DNA of 53,892 bases from Dolichospermum sp. UHCC 0259 (GTDB lineage Bacteria; Cyanobacteriota; Cyanobacteriia; Cyanobacteriales; Nostocaceae), in contig NZ_VIKX01000210.1 in the NCBI RefSeq assembly GCF_009711935.1, forward strand, positions 1 to 53,892. The letters run 5' to 3'. Position numbers and translations under genes: made by a program. The notes beneath the pieces are model-generated. The model was given only the letters and a program-made list of their open reading frames with translations. It searched no databases and was not told the DNA's origin. Below are positions 8,138-19,137 of the stretch, in pieces. Each line of letters opens with the position of its first letter. Position 1 is the stretch's first letter.

Positions 8138-8255
8138 TATACTCAATACGGATTTAATTATTTGATTTAAGTAGGGGTTTAGCACTGCTAAACCCCTAAA
8201 ATTCTAGTTTTTTCGTGATTTTACAAAAGCCCATGTCCCAACCATTTTGAGTATA
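8138..8255. mobile_element. Miniature inverted-repeat element, copy A
   Basis: About 118 bases ending in TATACTCAA-type inverted repeats (left TATACTCAATACGG, right CCATTTTGAGTATA) with a central palindrome TAGGGGTTTAGCA...TGCTAAACCCCTA at 8173-8198. A second copy at 41125-41244 matches along its length, including the stretch TTTTCGTGATTTTACAAAAG. It has no coding capacity, so it would be a non-autonomous element or REP-like repeat. Confidence 0.65.
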
Positions 8256-8276
8256 AATTGAGAAAAATCTAAAAAA

Positions 8277-8309
8277 GAGGCTATAGATAATTAAATTGTC
8301 TATAACCTC
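8277..8309 (-). terminator. Rho-independent terminator of metK
   Basis: On the minus strand an 11-bp stem (GAGGTTATAGA / TCTATAGCCTC, one G-U pair) with an 11-base loop is followed directly by a T-run. It lies 30 bases after the metK stop. Confidence 0.8.
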
Positions 8310-8338
8310 AACCTAAATCTTGTTATCAAACTAACTGA

Positions 8339-9580
8339 TTAAGCAAAGGCCGCTTTCTTTAAAACATCCACCTTATCAGTGCGTTCCCAAGGTAAATCCA
8401 AATCAGTTCTTCCCAAATGACCATAAGCCGCAACGTCCTGATAAAAACGTCCGCCTCTTTCACTTGGTAAGTTACGTAAATTGAACACATGGATAATTCC
8501 CGCTGGCCGGAGTTCAAAGTTATCCTTGACCAAATTCAACAGAATTTCATCATCAACTTTACCTGTACCAAAAGTATCAACAAAGATACTCACAGGACGC
8601 GCCACACCAATGGCGTAACTTAGCTGCACTTCACATTTTTCTGCTAACCCAGCCGCAACAATATTTTTTGCTGCATAACGAGCCGCATAAGCTGCGGAAC
8701 GGTCTACTTTCGTGGGATCTTTACCGGAAAAAGCTCCGCCACCATGTCGAGAATAACCACCGTAGGTATCAACAATAATTTTCCGTCCTGTTAAACCGGA
8801 ATCTCCTTGTGGTCCACCAATCACAAACTTACCAGTGGGGTTAACCAAGAACTTAGTCTCTTGACTTGGTTTCACAGTAATATCACCAAATATAGGTTCT
8901 ACTACTTCTGTCCACAGGTCAGCTTTAATCTTAGCCTGTACCTCAGCATCATCGCTAATATCCCCAATATTAGCTGTATGTTGGGTAGAAATTAAGATCG
9001 TGTCAATCCCTACAGGCTTGCCATCTTCATAAACTATGGTAACTTGGGTTTTACCATCAGGACGCAGATAAGGGAGAATACCAGCCTTACGAACTCCCGC
9101 TAATCTTCGGGCAATGCGGTGAGCTAAACTGATGGGTAAAGGCATAAGTTCTGGGGTTTCGTTACAAGCAAAACCAAACATGATACCTTGATCACCAGCA
9201 CCAATTTTATCGAATAGCTCTTCACTATCCTCTGTTCTGGCTTCTTTAGCAGTATTTACACCTTGAGCAATATCCGCTGATTGTTCATCCAAAGCAATTA
9301 GAACACTAGCACTATTCGCAGAGAAGCCGTTATCAGCGTCAGTATAGCCAATTTCCGCAATCTTTTTACGGGCAAGATTAACGTAATTAACATGAGCTTT
9401 AGTGGTAATTTCTCCGGTAATTAGCACCAAACCAGTATTAACTACAACTTCTGCTGCTACACGGCTATTGGGGTCTTCTGCCAATAGCGCATCAATAATG
9501 GTATCCGAAATTTGATCACAAATTTTATCTGGATGACCTTCTGTAACTGACTCGGAAGTAAATAAATAGCGTCGAGACAA
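8339..9580 (-). CDS. metK: S-adenosylmethionine synthase
   Basis: Makes S-adenosylmethionine from methionine and ATP. Signatures: [12 protein letters not shown] near the N-terminus, [12 protein letters not shown], and [16 protein letters not shown] in the phosphate-binding loop. I place the start at TTG (9580-9578): it yields the usual N-terminus (M)[18 protein letters not shown] and sits eight bases after a perfect AGGAGG. An upstream ATG at 9613 would add eleven residues, and the ribosome site would then lie inside the coding region. Length 413 residues, normal for the family. A terminator follows. Confidence 0.96.
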   Translation of the reverse strand: MSRRYLFTSESVTEGHPDKICDQISDTIIDALLAEDPNSRVAAEVVVNTGLVLITGEITTKAHVNYVNLARKKIAEIGYTDADNGFSANSASVLIALDEQSADIAQGVNTAKEARTEDSEELFDKIGAGDQGIMFGFACNETPELMPLPISLAHRIARRLAGVRKAGILPYLRPDGKTQVTIVYEDGKPVGIDTILISTQHTANIGDISDDAEVQAKIKADLWTEVVEPIFGDITVKPSQETKFLVNPTGKFVIGGPQGDSGLTGRKIIVDTYGGYSRHGGGAFSGKDPTKVDRSAAYAARYAAKNIVAAGLAEKCEVQLSYAIGVARPVSIFVDTFGTGKVDDEILLNLVKDNFELRPAGIIHVFNLRNLPSERGGRFYQDVAAYGHLGRTDLDLPWERTDKVDVLKKAAFA

Positions 9581-9976
9581 AGGAATTTCCTCCTGATAGA
9601 TTCTTTTCACCAATGAAATACATTAGTTACTAATTTCTGAAATCATAACAATATTTACAGTTTTTGGAATAAGTATCTTTTATCTCAGTACGTCAATAAT
9701 CACAGGTATGAAAAAATGCACATTCTTCGTAAACTCTGCCTAGAAGTTAGGATAATTCATTAAACGCAGATAAACGCAGATAAACGCAGATGTAAGATAT
9801 TGGCAGTTTTTGATTCTATTTGGAAATAGAAAATTTTCCCCAGATCATTTATGATTCCTCTATATCAAATGATATTAAGCAATTTTTTGATAAACAACAT
9901 TAATTTTAGGTTGAGATTTATCTGGCTGTTGATTTGTTGTCAAATTTAGTATCAAATTTTTCCGCTTCCATAATTA
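9581..9976. other. metK upstream region with three tandem decamers
   Basis: A 396-base gap. Apart from the metK leader (including the Shine-Dalgarno site) it holds three perfect copies of TAAACGCAGA at 9761-9790. I see no gene and no SAM riboswitch-like structure. The decamers reappear in inverted orientation at 10513-10542. Confidence 0.6.
9589..9594 (-). promoter_or_regulatory. Shine-Dalgarno site that fixes the metK TTG start
   Basis: AGGAGG on the minus strand, eight bases before TTG. It decides the start codon of metK in favour of TTG at 9580 over ATG at 9613. Confidence 0.8.
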
Positions 9977-10333
9977 TCACTCATCTATTAAATCAGCAAT
10001 TAGATGGTCATAAATATCTTGCCACAGGGTTAAATGTTCTTGAAAGTTGAGAATTACAGCTATTTGTTGACCTTGAATATCAGTTAAAAAATGAATATTA
10101 CCAAGGTGAGGATATTGATTAATTACTGTTTCCCAAAGTTGTTGATGGGATAGTAAATCTATAAATACTCCTGTTCTTCTATTTTTTTTGTCTGTTAAAA
10201 ACTGAATACCTTGTAATTTAGGTAAATTATTATTTTGATACGCTTGATAATATTTACCTCTCACTCCTTGACTGAAATCATATTCTTCTAACATTTCAGT
10301 ATCTTGTGGTTGATTAATCTTGGTTTTGTTCAT
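9977..10333 (-). CDS. Antitoxin-like protein with a duplicated Phd-like unit, no toxin
   Basis: 118 residues. The N-terminus contains EEYDFSQGVRGKYYQAY, a motif shared by many small cyanobacterial antitoxins (LEEYDFS..VRGKY). The rest is two related units, GIQFLTDKKNRRTGVFIDL...LW and NIHFLTDIQGQQIAVILNF...LWQDIYD, each like the short strand-helix module of Phd/YefM-type antitoxins. No toxin gene is next to it, so it may be a solitary antitoxin, a transcription regulator or the remains of a TA system. Inverted decamer repeats flank the segment. Confidence 0.6.
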   Translation of the reverse strand: MNKTKINQPQDTEMLEEYDFSQGVRGKYYQAYQNNNLPKLQGIQFLTDKKNRRTGVFIDLLSHQQLWETVINQYPHLGNIHFLTDIQGQQIAVILNFQEHLTLWQDIYDHLIADLIDE

Positions 10334-10682
10334 AAAACCTCGCGGTATGCGGGAAACTCAGTGGCTTTAGCCCTGAGAGGGAAGCGACACGAGTGAATTT
10401 ATTCACTGTGGTATTTAAATGCTGATTTTTGAATGGATATAATCCCGGGAACACCTAATCACTAAAATCAGCTTAAATCAAATCGAATTGCTATATAATA
10501 ATAAAAAAATAATCTGCGTTTATCCGCGTTCATCTGCGTTTAATACCTACTTCTTGTCCCTGACTGAAATAGAAATTGCTATCATCTAAAATCTATTTTT
10601 AAACATTCTTGTATAGTCAACATAAAAAAAGAGGGAACATATTCACCTGTTCCCCCTAATCTTTGACACAAAGACTGCTGTT
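10334..10682. other. Gap with two hairpins and inverted decamers
   Basis: Holds a stem CTCAG-GGCT/AGCC-CTGAG with a bulged T (10357-10377), a second stem AGTGAAT/ATTCACT (10392-10407), and three degenerate copies of TCTGCGTTTA (10513-10542), the complement of the decamers at 9761-9790. The paired hairpins look like the subterminal structures of IS200/IS605-type elements, but no transposase is present. The prk terminator lies at the right-hand end. No gene seen. Confidence 0.5.
10624..10656 (-). terminator. Rho-independent terminator of prk
   Basis: Minus strand: GGGAACA, 8-base loop, TGTTCCC, then TCTTTTTTT. It ends 26 bases after the prk stop codon. Confidence 0.85.
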
Positions 10683-11684
10683 TTAGACTTGAACCGCTAG
10701 TTTTGCTTCTTTAGCTGTCAATCGCTCATAAGCAGCACGCATTTTCAAACCTGTTAATACTTGGAATAAACCAGTACCATTGTTAGAACCTGGATATTCA
10801 CGGTGTTGTAGTAACAAGTGAGTCATCTCACCTTGATATTTGGTGGATGTTTTGCTCAGATGAGTTTCGATGTAAATAATTTCATCGAGGTTATCAAATT
10901 GACCGTCTACTTCCAAAACTGAGACATAACGACCATAGTAAACATCAGAACCGTAGTAAAGCTGCATACCGGGGTAAGAACAGGTCAGTTTACGTCCACA
11001 AGGAGTCCACTGAATCGTTGAACCTTCATCAAACAGGTAGCTTGGCTCAAGGCCTTCTTTACCTTCCCGTTGTAACATCCGTACCCGCAAAACTTTACGT
11101 TCTGTATCGTTTTTAATTAAATTTGTGGGTAATACTTGCAGAACCACATCAGCAAATTCTCTTTGTGGTTCGATGAATTTTTCAAAATCGGGTTTACGAG
11201 AATTGATTTGTGCCAAAACATCTTCATAGCGGTGGCCTCTTTCAGCCATATCGCGTTGAATTTTCCAAGCAATTTTGACTTCATCGCTGATATCAAAATA
11301 AACGCTGAAGTCTAGAAGCGCTCTTACTCGTTCGTCATATAAAGGATGCAGACCTTCTACAACGATAATATGATTTGGCTCAATCCATTCTGGTGGATCA
11401 ATCATGCCAGTTTCGTGGTTATAAATCGGCTTATGAATTGATTGACCTTCTTTAAGAGCTTTGATTTGCTCATACATTAAGTCAAAATTATTTGCTCTGG
11501 GGTCAAGTGCAGTTATTCCTGTTTCTTTACGTTGTTTACGATCTAGGCAATGATAGTCATCTAAACAGATAACTGTCATAAATTCTTCGCCAAATAAATC
11601 AATCAACCGACGCAAAAACGTAGATTTACCGCACCCAGAGTCTCCGGCTACTCCAATTAGTACCACGCGTTCCGGCTTAGTCAT
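10683..11684 (-). CDS. prk: Phosphoribulokinase
   Basis: Calvin-cycle enzyme: ribulose 5-phosphate + ATP to ribulose 1,5-bisphosphate. The P-loop GVAGDSGCGKST (11-22) contains Cys18, and Cys40 follows in VICLDDYHC, the redox pair through which CP12/thioredoxin switch off the enzyme in the dark. A second Cys pair (PCGRKLTCSYPG) lies in the C-terminal part. 333 residues, normal length. It diverges from petH, so the shared 865-base region must carry promoters for both genes. Confidence 0.97.
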   Translation of the reverse strand: MTKPERVVLIGVAGDSGCGKSTFLRRLIDLFGEEFMTVICLDDYHCLDRKQRKETGITALDPRANNFDLMYEQIKALKEGQSIHKPIYNHETGMIDPPEWIEPNHIIVVEGLHPLYDERVRALLDFSVYFDISDEVKIAWKIQRDMAERGHRYEDVLAQINSRKPDFEKFIEPQREFADVVLQVLPTNLIKNDTERKVLRVRMLQREGKEGLEPSYLFDEGSTIQWTPCGRKLTCSYPGMQLYYGSDVYYGRYVSVLEVDGQFDNLDEIIYIETHLSKTSTKYQGEMTHLLLQHREYPGSNNGTGLFQVLTGLKMRAAYERLTAKEAKLAVQV

Positions 11685-13905
<2,221 letters not shown>

Positions 13906-14016
13906 TTTGGTCATTGGTCATTGGTCATTGGAAAATTAAAAGCAGATAATTAGTAGGTAGGGCTTATGGCTCTGCCTACAATTGTTTTATGTAAATTTAA
14001 TGTGGGTGCAAAATCT

Positions 14017-15306
14017 GTGGCTGTCAAATTAGGAATACTTGGATTAGGTACAGTGGGAACGGGGACAGTACAACTGTTGCAAGACAAAGTAGGTCGTCAT
14101 CCGCTGTTACAGGAAATGGAAATATATCGAGTGGGTGTGCGATCGCTCACGAAACCCCGTGCTGTAGAATTATCCCCAGAGGTGATAACTACGGATTTAG
14201 AAGCCATTGTTAATGATCCAGCCGTAGATATAGTTGTAGAGTTAATGGGGGGATTAGAACCCGCACGCACACTCATCCTCACAGCTATTAAAAATGGTAA
14301 GCACGTAGTTACCGCCAATAAAGCCGTAATTTCTCGATTTGGTGGCGAAATATTCACCGCTGCTAACCAAGCAGGTGTTTATGTGCTGCTAGAAGCCGCC
14401 GTTGGTGGTGGTATTCCTGTAATTCAACCCCTGAAGCAATCTTTAAGCGTTAACCGCATTAGCGCTATCATGGGCATTGTCAATGGTACAACCAACTACA
14501 TCCTCACCAGGATGCAAACCGAAGGTAGTGAATTTGATGATGTCTTAGCAGATGCTCAGAAATTGGGTTATGCTGAGGCTGATCCGACAGCAGATGTAGA
14601 TGGTTTAGATGCCGGCGATAAAATTGCTATATTGGCATCTTTAGGTTTTGATGGACGAATTAATCGGCAAGATGTCCATTGTGAAGGAATTCGCCAAGTT
14701 ACAAAAACAGATATTGCCTATGCTGCTAAATTAGGATTTGTCATTAAATTACTAGGAATAGCTCAACATTTAGATCAAGATAATACCCAACTTTCAGTCA
14801 GAGTTCATCCTACCCTCATCCCCCAAACTCATCCTTTAGCTAGTATCAACGGTGTTTACAATGCCATTCTTGTGGAAGGAGAACCCATAGGCCAGGTGAT
14901 GTTATTCGGTCCGGGTGCCGGGGCTGGCGCTACCGCTAGTGCTGTATCATCAGATATCTTAAATCTTGTTGCTACCCTCAAAACCAATACAGCTAAACCA
15001 AATCCTCTTCTAGCTTGTAGACATCAACATTACTCGCAAATTACCCCCATTGCTGAGTTAGTAACCCGGTTTTATGCCCGTTTCCTCAGCAAAGACCAAG
15101 CCGGAGTTATTGGTAGACTGGGAACTTGTTTTGGTAATTATGGCGTAAGTTTAGAATCAGTCGTCCAAACCGGCTTTCAGGGAGAACTAGCAGAAATTGT
15201 CGTTGTTACCCACAATGTCCGGGAAGGGGACTTTAGACAAGCTTTGGTAGAAATTCAAGCTATGGCATCAATTGACAGTATTCCCAGCGTATTACGAGTG
15301 CTTTGA
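14017..15306 (+). CDS. hom: Homoserine dehydrogenase
   Basis: Reduces aspartate semialdehyde to homoserine for threonine and methionine synthesis. NAD(P)-binding GLGTVGTGT is at the N-terminus, followed by VTANKAVIS, GTTNYILT and the catalytic stretch GYAEADPTADVDGLDAGDK. A C-terminal ACT domain (DQAGVIGRLGTCFGNYGVSLESV) suggests feedback control, usually by threonine. I prefer the GTG at 14017 because homology begins at VKLGILGLG; ATG 13966 would add 17 non-conserved residues. About 429 residues, typical length. Confidence 0.94.
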   Translation: MAVKLGILGLGTVGTGTVQLLQDKVGRHPLLQEMEIYRVGVRSLTKPRAVELSPEVITTDLEAIVNDPAVDIVVELMGGLEPARTLILTAIKNGKHVVTANKAVISRFGGEIFTAANQAGVYVLLEAAVGGGIPVIQPLKQSLSVNRISAIMGIVNGTTNYILTRMQTEGSEFDDVLADAQKLGYAEADPTADVDGLDAGDKIAILASLGFDGRINRQDVHCEGIRQVTKTDIAYAAKLGFVIKLLGIAQHLDQDNTQLSVRVHPTLIPQTHPLASINGVYNAILVEGEPIGQVMLFGPGAGAGATASAVSSDILNLVATLKTNTAKPNPLLACRHQHYSQITPIAELVTRFYARFLSKDQAGVIGRLGTCFGNYGVSLESVVQTGFQGELAEIVVVTHNVREGDFRQALVEIQAMASIDSIPSVLRVL

Positions 15307-15317
15307 AGCATAAAAAA

Positions 15318-15346
15318 ATCCCCGACTTCTTTAAGAAGTCGGGGAT
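15318..15346. terminator. Palindromic hairpin ATCCCCGACTTCTT...
   Basis: A nearly perfect 14-bp palindrome with a one-base centre just after hom and before the convergent CAAD gene. The same arm sequence forms the inverted repeat at 28759-28822, so this is a dispersed repeat that may also act as a transcription end for either strand. An A-run precedes it (T-run on the minus strand). Confidence 0.65.
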
Positions 15347-15369
15347 CTAAGATTGTCTAAACTTATTAG

Positions 15370-15819
15370 TTAAGATTGAGAAGAGTTTTTACCCACAACT
15401 TGGGATTTGAGGCTGGTAATTTCGCCAGACAACTCCTGTCTGCTGGAAGCTTTGAGTAAATAGCGATAGACAAACCACACAGAGTAACCAATCCCAATTA
15501 ATTCAAAGGTAGGTGCTACTAGAGGGACATCATTAAGAGCGTCTAATACAGCTAATAGTACCTTAACTGTGACTACTGCTGTCACGACTAAGCCAACACT
15601 TACAATAGGTTGCTGATATTGACCAAAGAATTTACCTACATAGTCTGGTAATGTCCCCAAAAAACCAGAAATTTGTTGTCCGTATTTCAACCATTCTTCT
15701 TGAGACTGCATAGGAGGTTGAAGTTTAGTCAAATTCCCGGTTTGGGTGTTAATTTCAGGTATGGTTGTTTCTTTAGTCTGGGTTTCTTTAAATTCTGGTT
15801 CTTGCATTTTCGTTTCCAT
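15370..15819 (-). CDS. CAAD-domain membrane protein
   Basis: 149 residues. After a polar, acidic N-terminal tail (1-65, rich in Glu, Thr, Gln), two hydrophobic spans (near 73-95 and 102-122) form the CAAD (cyanobacterial aminoacyl-tRNA synthetase appended) domain: FLGTLPDYVGKFFGQYQQPI and VPLVAPTFELIGIGYSVWFVYRYLL are typical. A helical tail (RQELSGEITSLKSQV) follows. Free-standing CAAD proteins are related to the CURT1 thylakoid-curvature proteins, so a thylakoid location is likely. No synthetase is fused here. Exact role unknown. Confidence 0.88.
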   Translation of the reverse strand: METKMQEPEFKETQTKETTIPEINTQTGNLTKLQPPMQSQEEWLKYGQQISGFLGTLPDYVGKFFGQYQQPIVSVGLVVTAVVTVKVLLAVLDALNDVPLVAPTFELIGIGYSVWFVYRYLLKASSRQELSGEITSLKSQVVGKNSSQS

Positions 15820-16176
15820 GATTTTGAAAGTGGAGTTTCTTACTTAGATATTTACAACCAAAAGGCTGTTAATCGGTACTTTCCCTCACTAATCAGGGTG
15901 AGAGATTAGAGATTATTGGTTTATCTTACATCTAGAGTTCTTCACAGGTATGACAAAACTTTACACAAAATCCAGTAACATTAAGTTGCTAGTTGGGAAG
16001 CAAGGATAAAACTAAATAATCTCACAATATATCAAATTTTCTCAAAGTTTAGCAATTTAAGTAAATTTTTATCGTTTTTGCCCCATTATGCTGCTTTTGT
16101 ATGATTCTTTGTACTGAGTTTGACGCTGACAGAATAACCCGATAACAAATTGTCCTTTTCATCATTGTTATAGTTT
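15820..16176. other. Gap upstream of pcrA
   Basis: 357 AT-rich bases between the divergent CAAD and helicase genes. It must hold both promoters. I see no gene, RNA or clear repeat. Confidence 0.5.
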
Positions 16177-18507
16177 ATGACCACAAATATTGATTTTCTT
16201 GCTCACCTTAATCCTAGTCAACGTCAAGCCGTCGAACACCACTGTGGACCATTGTTAGTGGTAGCGGGCGCTGGTTCAGGGAAAACTCGCGCGCTGACTT
16301 ACCGCATTGCTAATTTGATTATTAAACATCGTGTTAATCCTGAAAATATCCTCGCGGTGACATTTACTAACAAAGCCGCTAGGGAAATGAAGGAAAAAAT
16401 TCAAAGGATATTTATGGAGCAATTAGCCATGAAACAACATGGTAAAAAGTTTGATTTGCTCACAGAATATGAGAAAACCCAACTTAAATCAAAGGTTTAT
16501 CGTACTATCATTAAAGATATCTGGTGTGGGACTTTTCATGGTTTATTTTCCCGCATTCTTCGCTTAGAAATTGGAAAATATCAAGATGAAAAAGGTAGAC
16601 GGTGGAATACAAATTTTTCTATCTTTGATGAATCAGATGTGCAAAGTGTGATTAAAGAAATTGTCACCAAAGATTTAAATTTAGATAGTAAAAAATTTGA
16701 ACCTAAATCTATTCGCTACGCCATTAGTAATGCCAAAAATCAAGGACTTTCTCCCCAACAATTTGAAAGCGAACAACCAGACTATCGCGGTAGGGTGATT
16801 GCTGATGTTTATAATCGTTATCAAGATAAACTTGCCCAAAATAATGCTTTAGATTTTGATGATTTAATTTTAATTCCTACCCGATTATTTCAACAAAATG
16901 AACAAGTTCTAGGTTATTGGCATGATAAACAATTTCGCCATATTTTGGTAGATGAATATCAAGATACCAACCGCATCCAGTATGATTTAATTCAGCTTTT
17001 AGTGACAAATGGCGAAACCCGTAAAAGTGAATGGAACTGGAAAGATCGTTCTGTGTTTGTTGTCGGTGATGCAGATCAATCTATTTACAGTTTTAGAATG
17101 GCAGATTTTACCATTTTGCTAGAATTTCAGGAGAATTTTGGCGATGGTTTAGCAGATGATGATACTCGTTCAATGGTGAAGTTAGAAGAAAATTATCGTT
17201 CATGTGAAAATATTCTCCAAGCAGCGAATGAATTAATTGAAAATAACACTCTACGCATTGATAAAGTTCTCAAAGCCACAAGAGAACCAGGAGAAGGAAT
17301 TTATTGTCATAAAGCTGATGAAGAAATGGCAGAAGCAGCTTTTGTGATTAATCAAATTCGCACTTTAGAACATCAAAACCCGGAATTAAATTGGGGTAAC
17401 TTTGCAATTTTATATCGAACTAATGCCCAATCTCGACCTTTTGAAGAATTATTAGTAAAATATCAAATTCCCTATACGGTTGTAGGAGGAATGAAATTTT
17501 ATGACCGAAAAGAAATTAAAGATGCTGTGGCATATTTAAGGGCGATTAATAACCCAGCGGATACTGTAAGTTTATTACGAGTTATCAACACACCTCGGCG
17601 GGGAATTGGTAAATCTACTGTTGATGCTTTGGTGAATGCTTCCCAGCAGTTAGGAACAACATTATGGGAAATATTAAGTGATGAAACATCTGTAAATACT
17701 TTAGCAGGACGTTCGGCAAAAGCTGTAAATAACTTTGCGGCGATGATTCAAAATCGTCAAGAACAAATTAAAGTAGTTCCGGGTTCGGAAATTTTACAAG
17801 GCATTTTGGAAGATTCTGGTTATATTAAGGAATTGCAAGATCAAGCAACAGATGAAGCTGATAATAGAATCAGTAACGTCAATGAATTGCATAACGCTAT
17901 GTTGCAATTTCAAGAAGAAAATGCTGGAGAAGATATTTCTTTACAGGCATTTTTGCAAAGTGCGGCTTTGAGTTCTGATTTAGATAATTTAAAAGAAGGA
18001 CAAACAGCAGTTTCTTTAATGACTTTACACGCTTCTAAGGGTTTGGAGTTTCCTGTTGTCTTTTTGGTGGGGTTAGAACAGGGACTTTTTCCGGGTTATC
18101 GTTCGTTACAAGATCCTTCATTGTTAGAAGAGGAACGGCGTTTGTGTTATGTGGGAATTACCCGCGCTCAAGAACGGTTGTTTTTATCTCATGCGAGAGA
18201 ACGGCGTTTATATGGGTCCAGAGAACCAGCAATGCGATCGCAATTTCTTGATGAAATACCAGCAGAATTATTAATTACCCAAAATAAAGTTACCCGTAGT
18301 TCAACTAAAACTACACCTGCAAACTCCAGCAAACAAAGCACTCCTGGAATTTGGCAAGTAGGTGATAGAGTATTGCATAAGTCTTTTGGACTTGGGGAAA
18401 TTACTCACGTTTTTGGAGAAGGAAATAAGGTGTCTGTAGCGATTAAATTCCTGAGTTTAGGACAAAAAATCGTGGACCCCAGAGTAGCACAATTACAAAA
18501 AGTTTAA
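16177..18507 (+). CDS. pcrA: UvrD/PcrA-type DNA helicase
   Basis: A superfamily 1A 3'-5' helicase of 776 residues. Motif I VVAGAGSGKTRALTYR (29-44), TFTNKAAREMKEK (Ia), VDEYQDTNRIQY (II), GDADQSIYSFR (III), ILYRTNAQSR (IV), SLMTLHASKGLEFPVVF (V) and VGITRAQERLF (VI) are all present. The C-terminus carries the Tudor-like fold of PcrA (GDRVLHKSFGLGEITHVF), which binds RNA polymerase in relatives. It acts in nucleotide excision repair and in clearing replication-transcription conflicts. Stands alone, followed by an IS630-type miniature element. Confidence 0.95.
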   Translation: MTTNIDFLAHLNPSQRQAVEHHCGPLLVVAGAGSGKTRALTYRIANLIIKHRVNPENILAVTFTNKAAREMKEKIQRIFMEQLAMKQHGKKFDLLTEYEKTQLKSKVYRTIIKDIWCGTFHGLFSRILRLEIGKYQDEKGRRWNTNFSIFDESDVQSVIKEIVTKDLNLDSKKFEPKSIRYAISNAKNQGLSPQQFESEQPDYRGRVIADVYNRYQDKLAQNNALDFDDLILIPTRLFQQNEQVLGYWHDKQFRHILVDEYQDTNRIQYDLIQLLVTNGETRKSEWNWKDRSVFVVGDADQSIYSFRMADFTILLEFQENFGDGLADDDTRSMVKLEENYRSCENILQAANELIENNTLRIDKVLKATREPGEGIYCHKADEEMAEAAFVINQIRTLEHQNPELNWGNFAILYRTNAQSRPFEELLVKYQIPYTVVGGMKFYDRKEIKDAVAYLRAINNPADTVSLLRVINTPRRGIGKSTVDALVNASQQLGTTLWEILSDETSVNTLAGRSAKAVNNFAAMIQNRQEQIKVVPGSEILQGILEDSGYIKELQDQATDEADNRISNVNELHNAMLQFQEENAGEDISLQAFLQSAALSSDLDNLKEGQTAVSLMTLHASKGLEFPVVFLVGLEQGLFPGYRSLQDPSLLEEERRLCYVGITRAQERLFLSHARERRLYGSREPAMRSQFLDEIPAELLITQNKVTRSSTKTTPANSSKQSTPGIWQVGDRVLHKSFGLGEITHVFGEGNKVSVAIKFLSLGQKIVDPRVAQLQKV

Positions 18508-18523
18508 TTTTGCATTAGTCCAC

Positions 18524-18655
18524 CTAGTAGTCTGTCAATCCAAAAATGACGGGTAAAGGCGAGTAGGGGAGGTAGGGGAGGTAGGGGAGGTAGGGGAGTA
18601 GGGGAGGGAAGAACAAAAGTCATTATCCGTCAAAATGTCTTTGACAGACTACTAG
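18524..18655. mobile_element. IS630-type miniature element (MITE) with a G-tract core
   Basis: 132 bases bounded by perfect 15-bp inverted repeats CTAGTAGTCTGTCAA / TTGACAGACTACTAG. Both ends also share TGACGGrTA eight bases further in. The outer TA fits the TA target duplication of the IS630/Tc1 superfamily, and the same end lies against an IS630 transposase remnant at 33234. The core holds at least five GGGG tracts (18565-18606). No coding capacity. Confidence 0.8.
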
Positions 18656-19137
18656 ATACCAAAATTTATATACATAAATTCAGTATAAAATACAACCTAT
18701 AGGTTATCTACAAGCGATCGCCAAGCCCTGCTGTAAGAAGTTCGCCGAACAAAACTCCGGTTTAGTTTTATCCTGAAATAGTGGACTTAAAAAACCTCAG
18801 CCTTCCCAATAGATCAGGTTATAACCAGCATTTCTGGGGACTGATAGCGATATTTAAGCCACACGCTACGTAACTCCCGCAATAGAAACGCTTGCAAAGC
18901 GTTCCATCAATAGTTACACTTTTTAAAATATTCTCATTTTTGTTTAGCAATCACCCAAACACTCAAACAGCCAGTTCTTGACAAAAGAACTCAAACTATG
19001 GTAGTGCGTCAGTATTGCCAAACTCAAAATCAGCAATAAAAAAACTCAGAGATTCCTCTGATTGACGGTTTCCGTCATACAGAACCTCCGTAAGAAAATT
19101 GCTTTGTAAACATAACTATCCAGGAGGCTTGTAGTCA
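18656..19137 (+). promoter_or_regulatory. psbB upstream region with paired leader hairpins
   Basis: No gene. Near the start codon two short stems follow one another: CAGAG-ATTC-CTCTG (19047-19060) and TGACGG-TTT-CCGTCA (19063-19077). A strong AGGAGG site lies at 19122-19127, ten bases before ATG. The hairpins could stabilise the mRNA or regulate translation of CP47; that is inference. Confidence 0.5.

Noticed and set aside
10357-10407. Two hairpins as a TnpB guide-RNA (omega RNA) scaffold
   Set aside because: Hairpins are real, but without a tnpB gene or a defined element boundary this cannot be claimed.
18565-18606. CRISPR-like appearance of the regularly spaced GGGGAGGTA units
   Set aside because: Unit is about ten bases with no spacers; it is the low-complexity core of a MITE.
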